From the NCBI GenBank assembly GCA_033344895.1, contig JAWPMN010000001.1, positions 496,001-560,000 of the forward strand: a stretch of 64,000 nt of DNA. Reading direction: 5' to 3'. Position 1 is the first letter of the stretch; every line of letters begins with the position of its first letter. The notes under the pieces were generated by a model. That model was given only the letters and a program-made list of their open reading frames with translations. It searched no databases and was not told the DNA's origin. The DNA comes from Alphaproteobacteria bacterium (GTDB lineage: Bacteria; Pseudomonadota; Alphaproteobacteria; UBA8366; Aestuariispiraceae). Positions 8,752-17,515 of this stretch are shown in pieces. Both the position numbers and the translations under genes were made by a program.

Positions 8752-9768
8752 TCAGTGCACGAGGCCCTTTTCCGTCAGATATTCCGTCAGGACCTTGTAG
8801 ACCTTCATGGCGTTATCCGACTTCGCGGCGACCTTTTCCCATTCGCCGATCGCGATCTTCCGGAATTTGGCCCGTTCTTCGGCCGACCAGTCATGTACGG
8901 TGATTTCGCCACCGGCCTTGGCCTGCTCGACCGCCTCGCGATCGCGTTCCGCAAGCGCGGCGACCTGGCTTTGTGCGAACTCGGCAACCGTTTCCTCGAA
9001 GGCCCGCTGCACATCAGACGGCAGGGAATCCCAGATTTCCTTGTTGATCGATACCTCAACCAGCGGCATCGAATGGAAACCCGGATAGATCGGGTGCGGC
9101 GCGATCTTGTTCAGCCCCTGTGCCTGGTTCGTCGAAAACACCGTGTAGTCGGCCGCCTCGATGACGCCCTTGTCCAGCGCCGTGAAGACTTCCGAACCGG
9201 GCAAATTGACCGGAGCGGCGCCCGCGGCGGCGAACACCTGCTGCACCAGCCCTTCGGGGGCGCGCATCTTCAGATTCTTAAGGTCATCGACGCCCTTCAG
9301 CGGAACCGCCGAGACAAATGCCTCCAGGCCCGGGGTCGTCGCACCGATGAAATGCAGCCCGTAGGGTGCCAGCATCTCATTCATCAGGGCCGCGCCCTTC
9401 GCGTCCATGAAATCGAACATCTGCTGAGGGTCGGACCAGGCGCCGACCGGATTCGCGATCAGGCTGAAAGCCGCGTCCTTGCCGGCGAAATAGGACGTAT
9501 CGGTTATATGTCCGTCGAGGATTCCCGCCGCGATCGCGTCCTGCGTCTCCCGGTGCTCGACAACCGATCCTACCGGCAGCAGTTCAACCTTGACCCGACC
9601 GCCGGTACGCTCGGCCAGTGCTTCGGTCCATCCGGTCTGGAGCTGGAAATTCGGGTTCCCTGCCGGGTCACTCGACTGGAACTTGAAACTGTACTCCTGC
9701 GCATGCGCACCGCCCGACAGCATGATCACCGCCGCGGCCGCCAGTACGGTCTTAAGGTTCGATTTCAT
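8752..9768 (-). CDS. TRAP transporter substrate-binding protein (DctP)
   Basis: About 338 residues. A signal peptide is clear (MKSNLKTVLAAAAVIMLSGG, cleavage after AHA). The periplasmic protein binds the substrate and hands it to DctQM. The DctP core is visible: DGHITDTSYFAGKDAAF, LKNLKMRAPEG (the conserved Arg that binds the carboxylate) and PGSEVFTALDKGVIEAADY. The ATG at 9768 has AAGGAG 8 bases upstream; the frame's first codon at 9777 is a GTG without support. It is the first gene of the sugar-acid operon, directly downstream of the LacI-type operator. Confidence 0.92.
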   Translation of the reverse strand: MKSNLKTVLAAAAVIMLSGGAHAQEYSFKFQSSDPAGNPNFQLQTGWTEALAERTGGRVKVELLPVGSVVEHRETQDAIAAGILDGHITDTSYFAGKDAAFSLIANPVGAWSDPQQMFDFMDAKGAALMNEMLAPYGLHFIGATTPGLEAFVSAVPLKGVDDLKNLKMRAPEGLVQQVFAAAGAAPVNLPGSEVFTALDKGVIEAADYTVFSTNQAQGLNKIAPHPIYPGFHSMPLVEVSINKEIWDSLPSDVQRAFEETVAEFAQSQVAALAERDREAVEQAKAGGEITVHDWSAEERAKFRKIAIGEWEKVAAKSDNAMKVYKVLTEYLTEKGLVH

Positions 9769-10122
9769 AATCTGCACTCCTTGTCTTCACGAACGGGATC
9801 GTTCGTCGGTGTTGGTCAGGAAGAGAGGAGCACCGTTTCCGACACTGTTCTGCGCGCCATGCCGTCGTCACGCATTGCGAGAACCCCCGCCCGGTCTGCC
9901 GGCGCGCAACCATGCCGTTGCGGTCAGGCGTCCGGATTGTTGCGGAAGCTGTCACGTCCTCCCAGTTACGGCTGGATTGTCGGGCTCCCCGTTCCAGCTT
10001 CAAATGTTAGCGCTAACATATTTAATATTTCTGGCGTGTGTCAACCGGATTTCGTAACATCCAACCCTGTCTGAAGAACATCGATCTGGTTTCATTTTCA
10101 TGCATAAATTCAGGATGATAAG
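9769..10122. other. divergent intergenic region of the sugar-acid operon
   Basis: These 354 bases separate dctP (minus) from the LacI-family gene (plus). They hold the palindromic operator at 10004-10019 and an AT-rich stretch (ATATTTAATATTTC) beside it, suitable for promoters in both directions. The minus-strand open frame here has no recognisable protein. Nothing else is seen. Confidence 0.6.
10004..10019. promoter_or_regulatory. LacI-family operator
   Basis: ATGTTAGCGCTAACAT is a perfect 16-bp palindrome with the central AGCGCT core typical of LacI/GntR-family operators. It lies about 105 bases before the LacI-type start and 235 bases before dctP. The likely binder is the adjacent regulator. 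Confidence 0.75.
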
Positions 10123-11148
10123 ATGAGCGCGCGAAAGAATGCCAAGCTTTCGGACGTGGCGGCACGCGTTGGTGTTAGCGCGATCACCGTATCCCGGGCG
10201 CTCAGAACCCCTGAAAAGGTCTCGCCGCAGCTTCGGAAGGAAATCGCACGGGCGGTGGCCGAACTCGGATACGTCCCTAACCCCGCAGCGCGCGCGCTCG
10301 CGTCGCGACAATCGGATGTGATCGGGGTCGTCATTCCATCCGTTACGAACAACGTCTTCGCCGAGGTTGTTCAGGGCATCCATTCGGAGATGGAACATCA
10401 CCCGTTCAACATGCAGTTGGCCTATACGCGGTATTCGCCGCGCACGGAAGAGAACCTGCTGAAAGTCTTCCTGAGCCAGAACCCGGCCGGTCTGATCGTG
10501 ACGGGGATCGACCAGTCGGACGCCGCCCGCGCCATGCTGAAGGCCGCCCCCTGTCCGGTCGTGCAGATCATGGAAACCGCAGAGGACCCGATCGACCTGA
10601 TGATCGGCTTCTCGCATTACGATGCGGCGCGCGCCGCCGCGACGCATCTGCTGGAACAGGGATACCGTCGACTCGCGTTTCTGGGCGCGCGCATGGACCC
10701 CCGCTCGCAGCGCCGCTTTCAGGGGTTTCGCGACGGGGCCATGGCCGGTGACGCGTATTCGGAAGCACGGGTCGTCACCTCCCCCGCCCCTTCCTCGGTA
10801 TCGCTGGGCGCGGAATTCCTGGGCGAGCTGCTGACCAGTGCACCGGATTTCGATGCCATCTTCTGCAACAATGACGACCTTGCGCTTGGCGTCATGTTCG
10901 AAGCACAGCGAAGGAGAATTCAGATCCCGGACCAGATTGGCCTGTGCGGATTCAACGACCTGGATATGATGGCGGTCGCGGAGCCGGCCATCACCAGCGT
11001 TAAGACGTTTCGCCACGAAATGGGGCGGCAGGCTGTGGAAATGCTTGTCGCCAGAATCGCCGGGGAGGACGGGCCGTCGCAGACCGTCGTCGATCTGGGA
11101 TTCGAGGTTCGCGCGAGGCGCAGCACCCGTCGGCCGTCGCGAGGTTAA
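10123..11148 (+). CDS. LacI-family transcriptional regulator (gluconate-regulator GntR-like)
   Basis: 341 residues. The N-terminal helix-turn-helix reads LSDVAARVGVSAITVSRALR, followed by the hinge helix NPAARALASRQSD and a periplasmic-binding-like sensor domain (VIGVVIPSVTNNVFAEVVQG; FCNNDDLALGVMFEA; LCGFNDLDM). It resembles gluconate-operon regulators of Pseudomonas. It presumably represses the divergent dctPQM-dehydratase-kdgK-eda operon by binding 10004-10019 and releases in the presence of a sugar acid or its derivative. This supports a hexonate as the substrate of the operon. Confidence 0.9.
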   Translation: MSARKNAKLSDVAARVGVSAITVSRALRTPEKVSPQLRKEIARAVAELGYVPNPAARALASRQSDVIGVVIPSVTNNVFAEVVQGIHSEMEHHPFNMQLAYTRYSPRTEENLLKVFLSQNPAGLIVTGIDQSDAARAMLKAAPCPVVQIMETAEDPIDLMIGFSHYDAARAAATHLLEQGYRRLAFLGARMDPRSQRRFQGFRDGAMAGDAYSEARVVTSPAPSSVSLGAEFLGELLTSAPDFDAIFCNNDDLALGVMFEAQRRRIQIPDQIGLCGFNDLDMMAVAEPAITSVKTFRHEMGRQAVEMLVARIAGEDGPSQTVVDLGFEVRARRSTRRPSRG

Positions 11149-11182
11149 GGCGCCACGGACCAAAGGGGGGCCCATACCCGGC

Positions 11183-12538
11183 ATGCAGCACACAACGATA
11201 CAGAACGTCAGGGCATTGTGCGCCGGCCGGAAGTTCCCGGGAATGCGATCCTGTCGGCAGGTATTGCTGATCTGGTGTGCTTGTGCGCTGAACCTCTTGG
11301 GTTTGTCGGCGGCAGAGGGACAGGGCCTGCCGACGACTGACGACGGATGGGCCGAACAGGCGATCGAGTCGCTCTGTCCTTTAGGACATCTCTCGGGCAT
11401 CGAGGCACAGAGCCAACTGCCCGGGACCTGGCTGGTCAGTGAATCGCGACATCCGACAGAGGGCGACCCCAATATCGTTTCCATTCGGCTGCTGCTGCCC
11501 GGCGCAGACGAGCTTGCCATTGAGCGGCGCCAGGTATCCGGACGATTGCGGCAGTTCCGTGTCGCCTATTTCTCGAGATCGGGCGAAGAACTGGTCCCCC
11601 GCCTGTTGGCAATTGCCGACGGTGGTTGCACGACACAGTCCGGCCGGCGAATTCGTCGGGAAGGTGAAGTGTGGCGCTACCTTGATCAACTGGACGGCGA
11701 TCTCACCACCCTGCGCTGGTCGGAGACCCTGCAGGCGCCCTGGCCGGAAGGACACGATCCCGGGGGCATCCGCGTCGCGCTGGTGGATTCCGGTCTCGCC
11801 TACGACATGGACCTGTTTCGCGACCGGTTGGCGCGCGGCCCGGACGGTGTCCCCCTAGGCTACGATTACTGGGATCTCGACCCATGGCCCTATGACGGCG
11901 ATGTATCCCGCAGCCCGTTCCTGCCCATTCGCCATGGCACCGCGGTCGCGTCGGTTCTGGTTCGCGAAGCCCCCAACGTGACATTGATCCCGTTCCGCTA
12001 TCCCCGTCCCGACATGGCCCGCATGGCGGATATCGTTTCCGACGCCGCACGCGCCGGCGCACGCATACTGGCCATGCCACTCGGCAGCAATCGGACAACC
12101 GACTGGGATGCCTTTGCGACCGCCCTCGCGCAGCATGACATTCTGGCCATCGTGTCAGCCGGCAACAATGGGCGGGATATCGACCGCAACCCGCTCTGGC
12201 CGGCGGTCCTTCCTTTGAAAAACATGATTGTCGTCACCTCGTCCGACGGCTTCGGTCGCCTGGCACAAGGGTCCAACTGGGGCCGCGAAAGTGTCGACAT
12301 CATGCTGCCGGCCGAGAACGTTCCGATCGTCGACTTTCGCGGCGCCAGCGGAACGGCCTCGGGCTCCAGCTACGCCGTCCCGCGGTTGGCAGCCCTGGCG
12401 GCGCGCCTGCTGCATCAGGAACCGTCCCTCACCATTGACCAGTTGCGGGATCGGTTACTCGCACGCGCGGCCCCATCGCCATTCGAAACCTCACCGGTCG
12501 TCTCCGCCGGCTGGATCCCCGATCCCCTCTCCGACTAG
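11183..12538 (+). CDS. subtilisin-like serine protease (S8 family), secreted
   Basis: About 451 residues from the ATG at 11183; the ATG at 11243 is an alternative that begins just before the hydrophobic signal segment (LLIWCACALNLLGLSA). An N-terminal region of about 190 residues has no recognisable domain. The S8 domain follows, with Asp202 (VALVDSGLAYD), His251 (RHGTAVASVL), the oxyanion Asn in SAGNNG, and Ser396 in GSSYAVP. The triad is intact. It is convergent with the double trypsin-like protease gene, 7 bases apart, and next to a third peptidase. The role is unknown. Confidence 0.85.
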   Translation: MQHTTIQNVRALCAGRKFPGMRSCRQVLLIWCACALNLLGLSAAEGQGLPTTDDGWAEQAIESLCPLGHLSGIEAQSQLPGTWLVSESRHPTEGDPNIVSIRLLLPGADELAIERRQVSGRLRQFRVAYFSRSGEELVPRLLAIADGGCTTQSGRRIRREGEVWRYLDQLDGDLTTLRWSETLQAPWPEGHDPGGIRVALVDSGLAYDMDLFRDRLARGPDGVPLGYDYWDLDPWPYDGDVSRSPFLPIRHGTAVASVLVREAPNVTLIPFRYPRPDMARMADIVSDAARAGARILAMPLGSNRTTDWDAFATALAQHDILAIVSAGNNGRDIDRNPLWPAVLPLKNMIVVTSSDGFGRLAQGSNWGRESVDIMLPAENVPIVDFRGASGTASGSSYAVPRLAALAARLLHQEPSLTIDQLRDRLLARAAPSPFETSPVVSAGWIPDPLSD

Positions 12539-12545
12539 CCGGAAA

Positions 12546-14603
12546 TCATCGCCGAGGCGGCGCCGGGGGTGGGTCGTCGAGGAACCGCCGCGCTGCCTCT
12601 GCCTGCCTTGGATCGGCGATACGCAAGAGCTCGTACGCTTTTTCCGCGAGCGCCGGCTCTCCCCCCCAAATCCCGGATTGGATGGCGAAACGCAGCGCCT
12701 GCGGATCTTTAGGCGCCAATTCCATAAGCCAGCGGGCATGGTCCGTCATCTCAGCGAACCGGCCGGCGATCTGGAGCGACACCAGTAGCGAAATCCGCGC
12801 ATTTATCGAATTCGGAACCTGGCGAACCGCTTGACCATGCATCGCGATCGCTCCGTCGAAATCGCCTGATTGTCCAAGCACCCGCCCCGCATCCAGCAGT
12901 TGGCCATGGTTGTCGGCCGCACCGCACTGGACCGCTAGTTTCTGAAGCAGGTCGTTGTCCGACGCCCCCCTGTGACTGGCCTCCAGTGCATCTGCGCAGG
13001 CCCTGAAAGCCGCCCCGAGCTCACCATGCCGGGCAGCCGCGTCCGGATGGTCGCGAAGTTCCAGAAGCTTTCGAACATCGGCCAGCGGAATGGCTTCATA
13101 TCGACCGTCTCCCCCGCCGACGGCGATCGCCACCAGATCGCCATCGCCGTCGACCAGTGCACCGCCGCTGACACCGGGCTGCATCTGGGCGGACACGTGA
13201 AGGCGTCCCAGCGCCGCCCCCGTTGCGGGAAGCGCAATCAGGTCGCCCGCATCAAAGACCCGGACCAGTTGGCGTGCCACATCCGCCCCGATTGCGTGGA
13301 AGGTTTCTTCGGGGTCCGCTGCATCCTGATCAAGTGGCGGGATGAAACCGGCCTCAGGCAGCCCCGCCACCTGGAGCAAAACCAAGTCTCCCGCATAGGC
13401 GGTAGGGATAACCACACCTTTCAACGGACCACCCGGCGCGTGCACCACGACGTCCATGCGATCCGCGACGACATGACGGTTGGTCACCAGAAGCGTGTCG
13501 CCGATCCGTGTTGCACTAGCGATGGGATCGAAGCTGGAAATCGGGAACACCGCCTGACGCATGCGGCAGACCGCCGCTGCATAGGGGCAATCACCGCTGG
13601 TCGATTGAGGCGACGGTTCCTGCGCAGTGTTCGGCGGCGTGTCGCTGAACGCGAGGCCGATGCTTAGTTCGGTGCCGTTGCGCTCAATCAGTACCGGGAC
13701 GGCTTCCGCGTCGTCGGCGATGAGGGCAAGTGCGGCGACCGCGTCCCTCGGCGTGCGGATACGCCGGACTCCGATTCGAAGGATCAGGTCGCCGCTCTGA
13801 AATCCGGCGCGCGCCGCCGCGCCGTCGGGCGCCAACGATGCCACGACCGGGGCCGCGATTCGGGTCAGCTGCTCGGCATCCGGCGGCAACAGGCGCCAGC
13901 CTGGTGAGCGGTAGGAGACGGTGCCGTCTGAAATCAGGGCGTCCGCCACACGGTCCAGCAACGCAGTGGAGACCGCGAAATTGATCCCGATATTGGTGTC
14001 GGCTCCGGATGCGAAAATGGCCGACAGCATGCCCACCAGCCGCCCTTCGGAATTCACCAGGGCGCCGCCGGACATGCCGGGATTGGTCGCGGCATCCGTC
14101 TGAATGAAATCTTCGACCGGATTGAAACCGGCATTCGTGACCGCCAGCGCCGAGACCACACCGCAGGTGATCGATGTCCCCAGGCCATAGGCGTTGCCGA
14201 TGGCACAAACCGGTTCGGCAAGGGCCGTATCCTGCGCAATCTCAAACGCCGGAAGGTCGGCATTCACTTCCAGGATCGCAATGTCGCTGGCAGCATCGCC
14301 GGCGATCAGACGTGCCGGCAGGATACGGCCGTCATGCAGGCGGACGTCGATCCGCTGAGCCGGTTCCACCACATGCCAGGCCGTCGCGACGATGCCCGGC
14401 CGAACGACCACACCGCTGCCCTCCGGCACGGTACCGGGCGGCGCCCCCGTTCCGCCCTGCGCCCGCCCCGGCCAGACCGGCAGGACCGACACCACGGAGT
14501 CCAGAACCGTTTCCGGTGCCGCCTGAACCGCCGGAATGGAAAACGACACAGGCCAAAGGCCGGCCAGTAGCAGGACAACAATGAAAAATCTCAGTGCCCG
14601 CAT
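12546..14603 (-). CDS. double trypsin-like serine protease with PDZ and TPR regions
   Basis: 685 residues from the ATG at 14603 (GAGGG 7 bases upstream). Order: signal peptide or anchor (about 1-28); first HtrA-type protease domain with His77 (TAWHVV), Asp107 (SDIAIL) and Ser178 (NPGMSGGAL); a PDZ-like region (about 245-320); a second trypsin-like domain with His377 (TNRHVV), Asp406 (DLVLLQV) and Ser479 (QPGVSGGAL); then a helical TPR-like tail (about 560-670). Both triads look complete. Two catalytic domains around one PDZ is not the DegP/DegS layout. It is probably a periplasmic quality-control or processing protease; the substrate is unknown. Confidence 0.82.
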   Translation of the reverse strand: MRALRFFIVVLLLAGLWPVSFSIPAVQAAPETVLDSVVSVLPVWPGRAQGGTGAPPGTVPEGSGVVVRPGIVATAWHVVEPAQRIDVRLHDGRILPARLIAGDAASDIAILEVNADLPAFEIAQDTALAEPVCAIGNAYGLGTSITCGVVSALAVTNAGFNPVEDFIQTDAATNPGMSGGALVNSEGRLVGMLSAIFASGADTNIGINFAVSTALLDRVADALISDGTVSYRSPGWRLLPPDAEQLTRIAAPVVASLAPDGAAARAGFQSGDLILRIGVRRIRTPRDAVAALALIADDAEAVPVLIERNGTELSIGLAFSDTPPNTAQEPSPQSTSGDCPYAAAVCRMRQAVFPISSFDPIASATRIGDTLLVTNRHVVADRMDVVVHAPGGPLKGVVIPTAYAGDLVLLQVAGLPEAGFIPPLDQDAADPEETFHAIGADVARQLVRVFDAGDLIALPATGAALGRLHVSAQMQPGVSGGALVDGDGDLVAIAVGGGDGRYEAIPLADVRKLLELRDHPDAAARHGELGAAFRACADALEASHRGASDNDLLQKLAVQCGAADNHGQLLDAGRVLGQSGDFDGAIAMHGQAVRQVPNSINARISLLVSLQIAGRFAEMTDHARWLMELAPKDPQALRFAIQSGIWGGEPALAEKAYELLRIADPRQAEAARRFLDDPPPAPPRR

Positions 14604-14745
14604 GACAATCCCTCGCGGCGATCCGGACGCCATCACGGCGCCATTCCCTGCATATTCGACATCATGGCTCAGGGATAGCGCAAGGACGGGAAAAAGGGAT
14701 GCGCCTCCCGACCGCCATTCGTCACAGGCACGCAGAACAGCGCCA

Positions 14746-15861
14746 TTAGAACGCCACGACGAACGCGGCTAGCACACCCAGCCAGTAATGAAGCACCGTC
14801 ACGCCGATCAAATTCTTCTGCGCCTGATAGACGTAACCGAAGATGATGCTGGCAAAGAAGGTGATGATGACCGCATCGATTCCGAACGCCAAATGCAGGG
14901 AGGCGAAGACGGTACTGGTCAGCAGGATCGCACGATGCCCCCTGGTGTCGGCCAGGAACTTCTGGAAGAGCCCCTGCAGGAGGCCGCGCGACCCCACCTC
15001 CTGAAAGACGGTATGCGCGAAGTACTGAAGCAGAAAGAGTCCGTCGACTCTTGCGCCTTCCGGGGCCGGGCCCGCTGTCCCGGTCTGCTTGAAGAAGATC
15101 AGATAGATCGCCGCCGGTATCGTGATGACCACGCAGGCCGCAACGGACTGTAGCAGCGCGCGCCAGAAACCTTCCCGCCGAATGCCGAGATCGGCGAGCG
15201 GAATCTTCATTACCTTGATCACCAGGAGACATGGCACCGCCAGGAAGAGGATCGCCTGCCACGAGAAGCCCGGGTCATAAACGTCCTTCACATATTCTTC
15301 GGCGACCAGATAGAACAGCGCCGTTGAAATCAGGAAGATCGCGATCGTGAAAACCAGGAAGTGTCCGAACTGGTTCTGTAACGTCTTGATTTCGAGTTCC
15401 CGCCGGAGCGACGCAAGCATATCATCGCTCATCCGGCGCGCCCGGGTCACGACGACGCCGGCAAGCGCCCCCTTGAGCGCACCGAGAACCGCGGCTCCAC
15501 CCTCGGCGGATTCCAGCGCCTTGGTCGAAATCTCGATCAACCTGCAGGGACTTTCTGCGCGAACGGACGACGTTCGCGTCCCGCCGTCCAGGAAGGCCAG
15601 TTCCCCGACAAATTCCCCGGCCGGCACTCCATTGAGCCGAACGTCACGCTCGTCGCCCGCCCGTCGCACCGCAACGGCATCGCCGGAGAGCAACAGATAG
15701 AGGGCGTCGCTTTTCGCACCCTCCCGGACGATGTAGTCGCCGGATCCGAGTTCCAGACGACGGGCCGCCCTGGCAATGGAAAGGATGGTTTCGTCCGACA
15801 GCTTCTCAAGAGCGGACTGCTCCCGCAGGATTTCCGCAATTGTCCGGGTATTGTCAGCCAT
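14746..15861 (-). CDS. cyclic-nucleotide-binding domain fused to CPBP membrane protease-like domain
   Basis: 371 residues. Residues 15-135 form a cNMP-binding beta-roll (GDYIVREGAKSDALYLLLSG; GEFVGELAFLDGGTRTSSV). Residues 165-371 hold about seven membrane segments of the CPBP (Rce1/CAAX-like) family: motif 1 is QEVGSR at 287-292 with Gln in place of the first Glu of EExxxR; His323 is in FASLHLAFG and His358 in LHYWLG. The altered motif leaves catalytic activity uncertain. The fusion suggests a membrane protein gated by a nucleotide or another small ligand. It is the third peptidase-like gene in a row. Confidence 0.82.
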   Translation of the reverse strand: MADNTRTIAEILREQSALEKLSDETILSIARAARRLELGSGDYIVREGAKSDALYLLLSGDAVAVRRAGDERDVRLNGVPAGEFVGELAFLDGGTRTSSVRAESPCRLIEISTKALESAEGGAAVLGALKGALAGVVVTRARRMSDDMLASLRRELEIKTLQNQFGHFLVFTIAIFLISTALFYLVAEEYVKDVYDPGFSWQAILFLAVPCLLVIKVMKIPLADLGIRREGFWRALLQSVAACVVITIPAAIYLIFFKQTGTAGPAPEGARVDGLFLLQYFAHTVFQEVGSRGLLQGLFQKFLADTRGHRAILLTSTVFASLHLAFGIDAVIITFFASIIFGYVYQAQKNLIGVTVLHYWLGVLAAFVVAF

Positions 15862-15928
15862 AACATTCCGAGATCAAAGGTGGCGGGGCACTTCAGTTCG
15901 GTGTACCAGACTAGTGAGGGTGAGACCA

Positions 15929-17515
15929 ATGTCTTGCCTATTGGGCCGCCAGGCAACACGCGCGATGCGCCCTGTAACGAGGATCCAGACGCTGGCCCCC
16001 AAAAAAACCGTTCTGATCATCAACGCCTATTTCGACCCATGGCGTTCCGCCACGCCGACCCGCTGGTTCGTGCCCCGTGCGATGGCGCCCTTCTTCCTGG
16101 CCGGCCATTTCAACCGCGAGCGTGTCGAGATACGCGTATGGGATGAGGTGTTTCACGGCCCCTTGTTGGACACCCGCATGCTGGAATGGCCGGATCTGGT
16201 CGTTTTCACCGGATTGACCGCGTCGTTCGACCGGGCACATCAGCTCTCCGCCTATTACCGGCACGCAAGGCCGTCCGGCATCACCGTGATCGGGGGGCCG
16301 ATCGCCCGCGCCCTGCCCGGCCTGTGCGCCGAAATCTTCGACTATGTCGCCCAAGGCGACGTCGAAGACATGGCGGCGATCGTCGCGGACCTGTTCGGGG
16401 CCGATCACATCGTAGAGGAAGGGGCGCCACGCTTCGATTTGGCCCGCCCGACCATGGGCCTCGGCTATCTGGAGACCACGAAGAACTGCAATTTTGCCTG
16501 CTCCTTCTGCTCGCTGACGGCGGAAGGCCGGTCCTACATGCCGCATTCCGACGCCTCGATCACCCGCCAGCTCGACGCGATGGGTCGGGTGATGGGGGTC
16601 ATGGTTCTGGACAACAATTTCTACGGCAACAGCCGCGAAAGCTTTCGACACCGCACGGAACTGATTGGGGAGCGGTGGCGACGCGGCCAGTTCAGGGCCT
16701 GGGGGGCCCTGGTGACCGGCGACTTCTTCAAACGGCCGGAGAATCTGGAACTGGTGGCGAGGAACGGGTGCAAGGCGCTGTTCTCCGGTGTGGAATCCCT
16801 CGACCCGGACGTTCTGAAACACTTCAACAAGAAGCACAGCATCGCATCGGACCCTCGGACACTGACCGAGCTCTGCGCCGCTCACGGCATGACCTTCGAT
16901 TACGGCATGATCGCGGACTTCACGGAACAGACGGTGCAGGAGGTCGCCGATCAGGTGGACGGCATTCTGGCCGACCATCGGATTCCCCTGCCGGGTCTGC
17001 TGTCCATACCGATCCCGATCCTGGGCACACCACAGTTCGAAACGTCGGCCCGCGCGGGCCGGATGATGCCCGATCTGATGCTGAGCGACATGGACGGCAT
17101 GAAGTTGGTCGAATGGCCGAAAGAACCGCTGGAGACCGTGCGTCTCTTCCTGGCCGACCTTCTGCAATTCCGTGGGCGGAAAGCGGCACTGGCCCGTCAC
17201 GCGGTCCGGCACGCCTGGCACTGGCGGCGGCATGTCGGCTGGGACCAGACGGCACTTGCCTTGGTCCGTCCCCTTCACCGCTTCGGCGGGCGCATCGACA
17301 TTGGCGCGCCCCGCCGCATGTTGGAGACCTATCGCGAACCGTCCCGCACCTTTTCCGCCATGAGCGATCCGCTGCGCAATGCCTACAGACCGCGCGTCAA
17401 TCTCCCGGCCCGCTTCGAGAAATGCTTCGAGCCGTTGCGGATCACCGACCCGGAAGGCGGCCTGAGCGAGGCCTATCTGCGAGCCCGGCCTCATCCCCGC
17501 GTGGCGGCGGAGTAA
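15929..17515 (+). CDS. cobalamin-binding-type radical SAM protein
   Basis: About 528 residues from the ATG at 15929 (GAGGGTGAG upstream); the ATG at 15965 is possible. The N-terminal half resembles a B12-binding domain (VVFTGLTASFDRAH; VIGGPIARALPG). The radical SAM core starts with CNFACSFC, giving Cys187, Cys191 and Cys194 for the 4Fe-4S cluster. Family members perform methylations, cyclisations or lipid and cofactor modifications. The next two genes on the other strand are a lipid-type glycosyltransferase and an LpxH-like enzyme, so a lipid role is possible but unproven. Its last 74 bases overlap the end of the convergent glycosyltransferase gene. Confidence 0.82.
   Translation: MSCLLGRQATRAMRPVTRIQTLAPKKTVLIINAYFDPWRSATPTRWFVPRAMAPFFLAGHFNRERVEIRVWDEVFHGPLLDTRMLEWPDLVVFTGLTASFDRAHQLSAYYRHARPSGITVIGGPIARALPGLCAEIFDYVAQGDVEDMAAIVADLFGADHIVEEGAPRFDLARPTMGLGYLETTKNCNFACSFCSLTAEGRSYMPHSDASITRQLDAMGRVMGVMVLDNNFYGNSRESFRHRTELIGERWRRGQFRAWGALVTGDFFKRPENLELVARNGCKALFSGVESLDPDVLKHFNKKHSIASDPRTLTELCAAHGMTFDYGMIADFTEQTVQEVADQVDGILADHRIPLPGLLSIPIPILGTPQFETSARAGRMMPDLMLSDMDGMKLVEWPKEPLETVRLFLADLLQFRGRKAALARHAVRHAWHWRRHVGWDQTALALVRPLHRFGGRIDIGAPRRMLETYREPSRTFSAMSDPLRNAYRPRVNLPARFEKCFEPLRITDPEGGLSEAYLRARPHPRVAAE

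Noticed and set aside
9752-10003. Minus-strand open frame between dctP and the LacI gene
   Set aside because: No recognisable protein, Arg/Ser-rich text typical of a non-coding GC-rich frame; the area is a promoter region with an operator.
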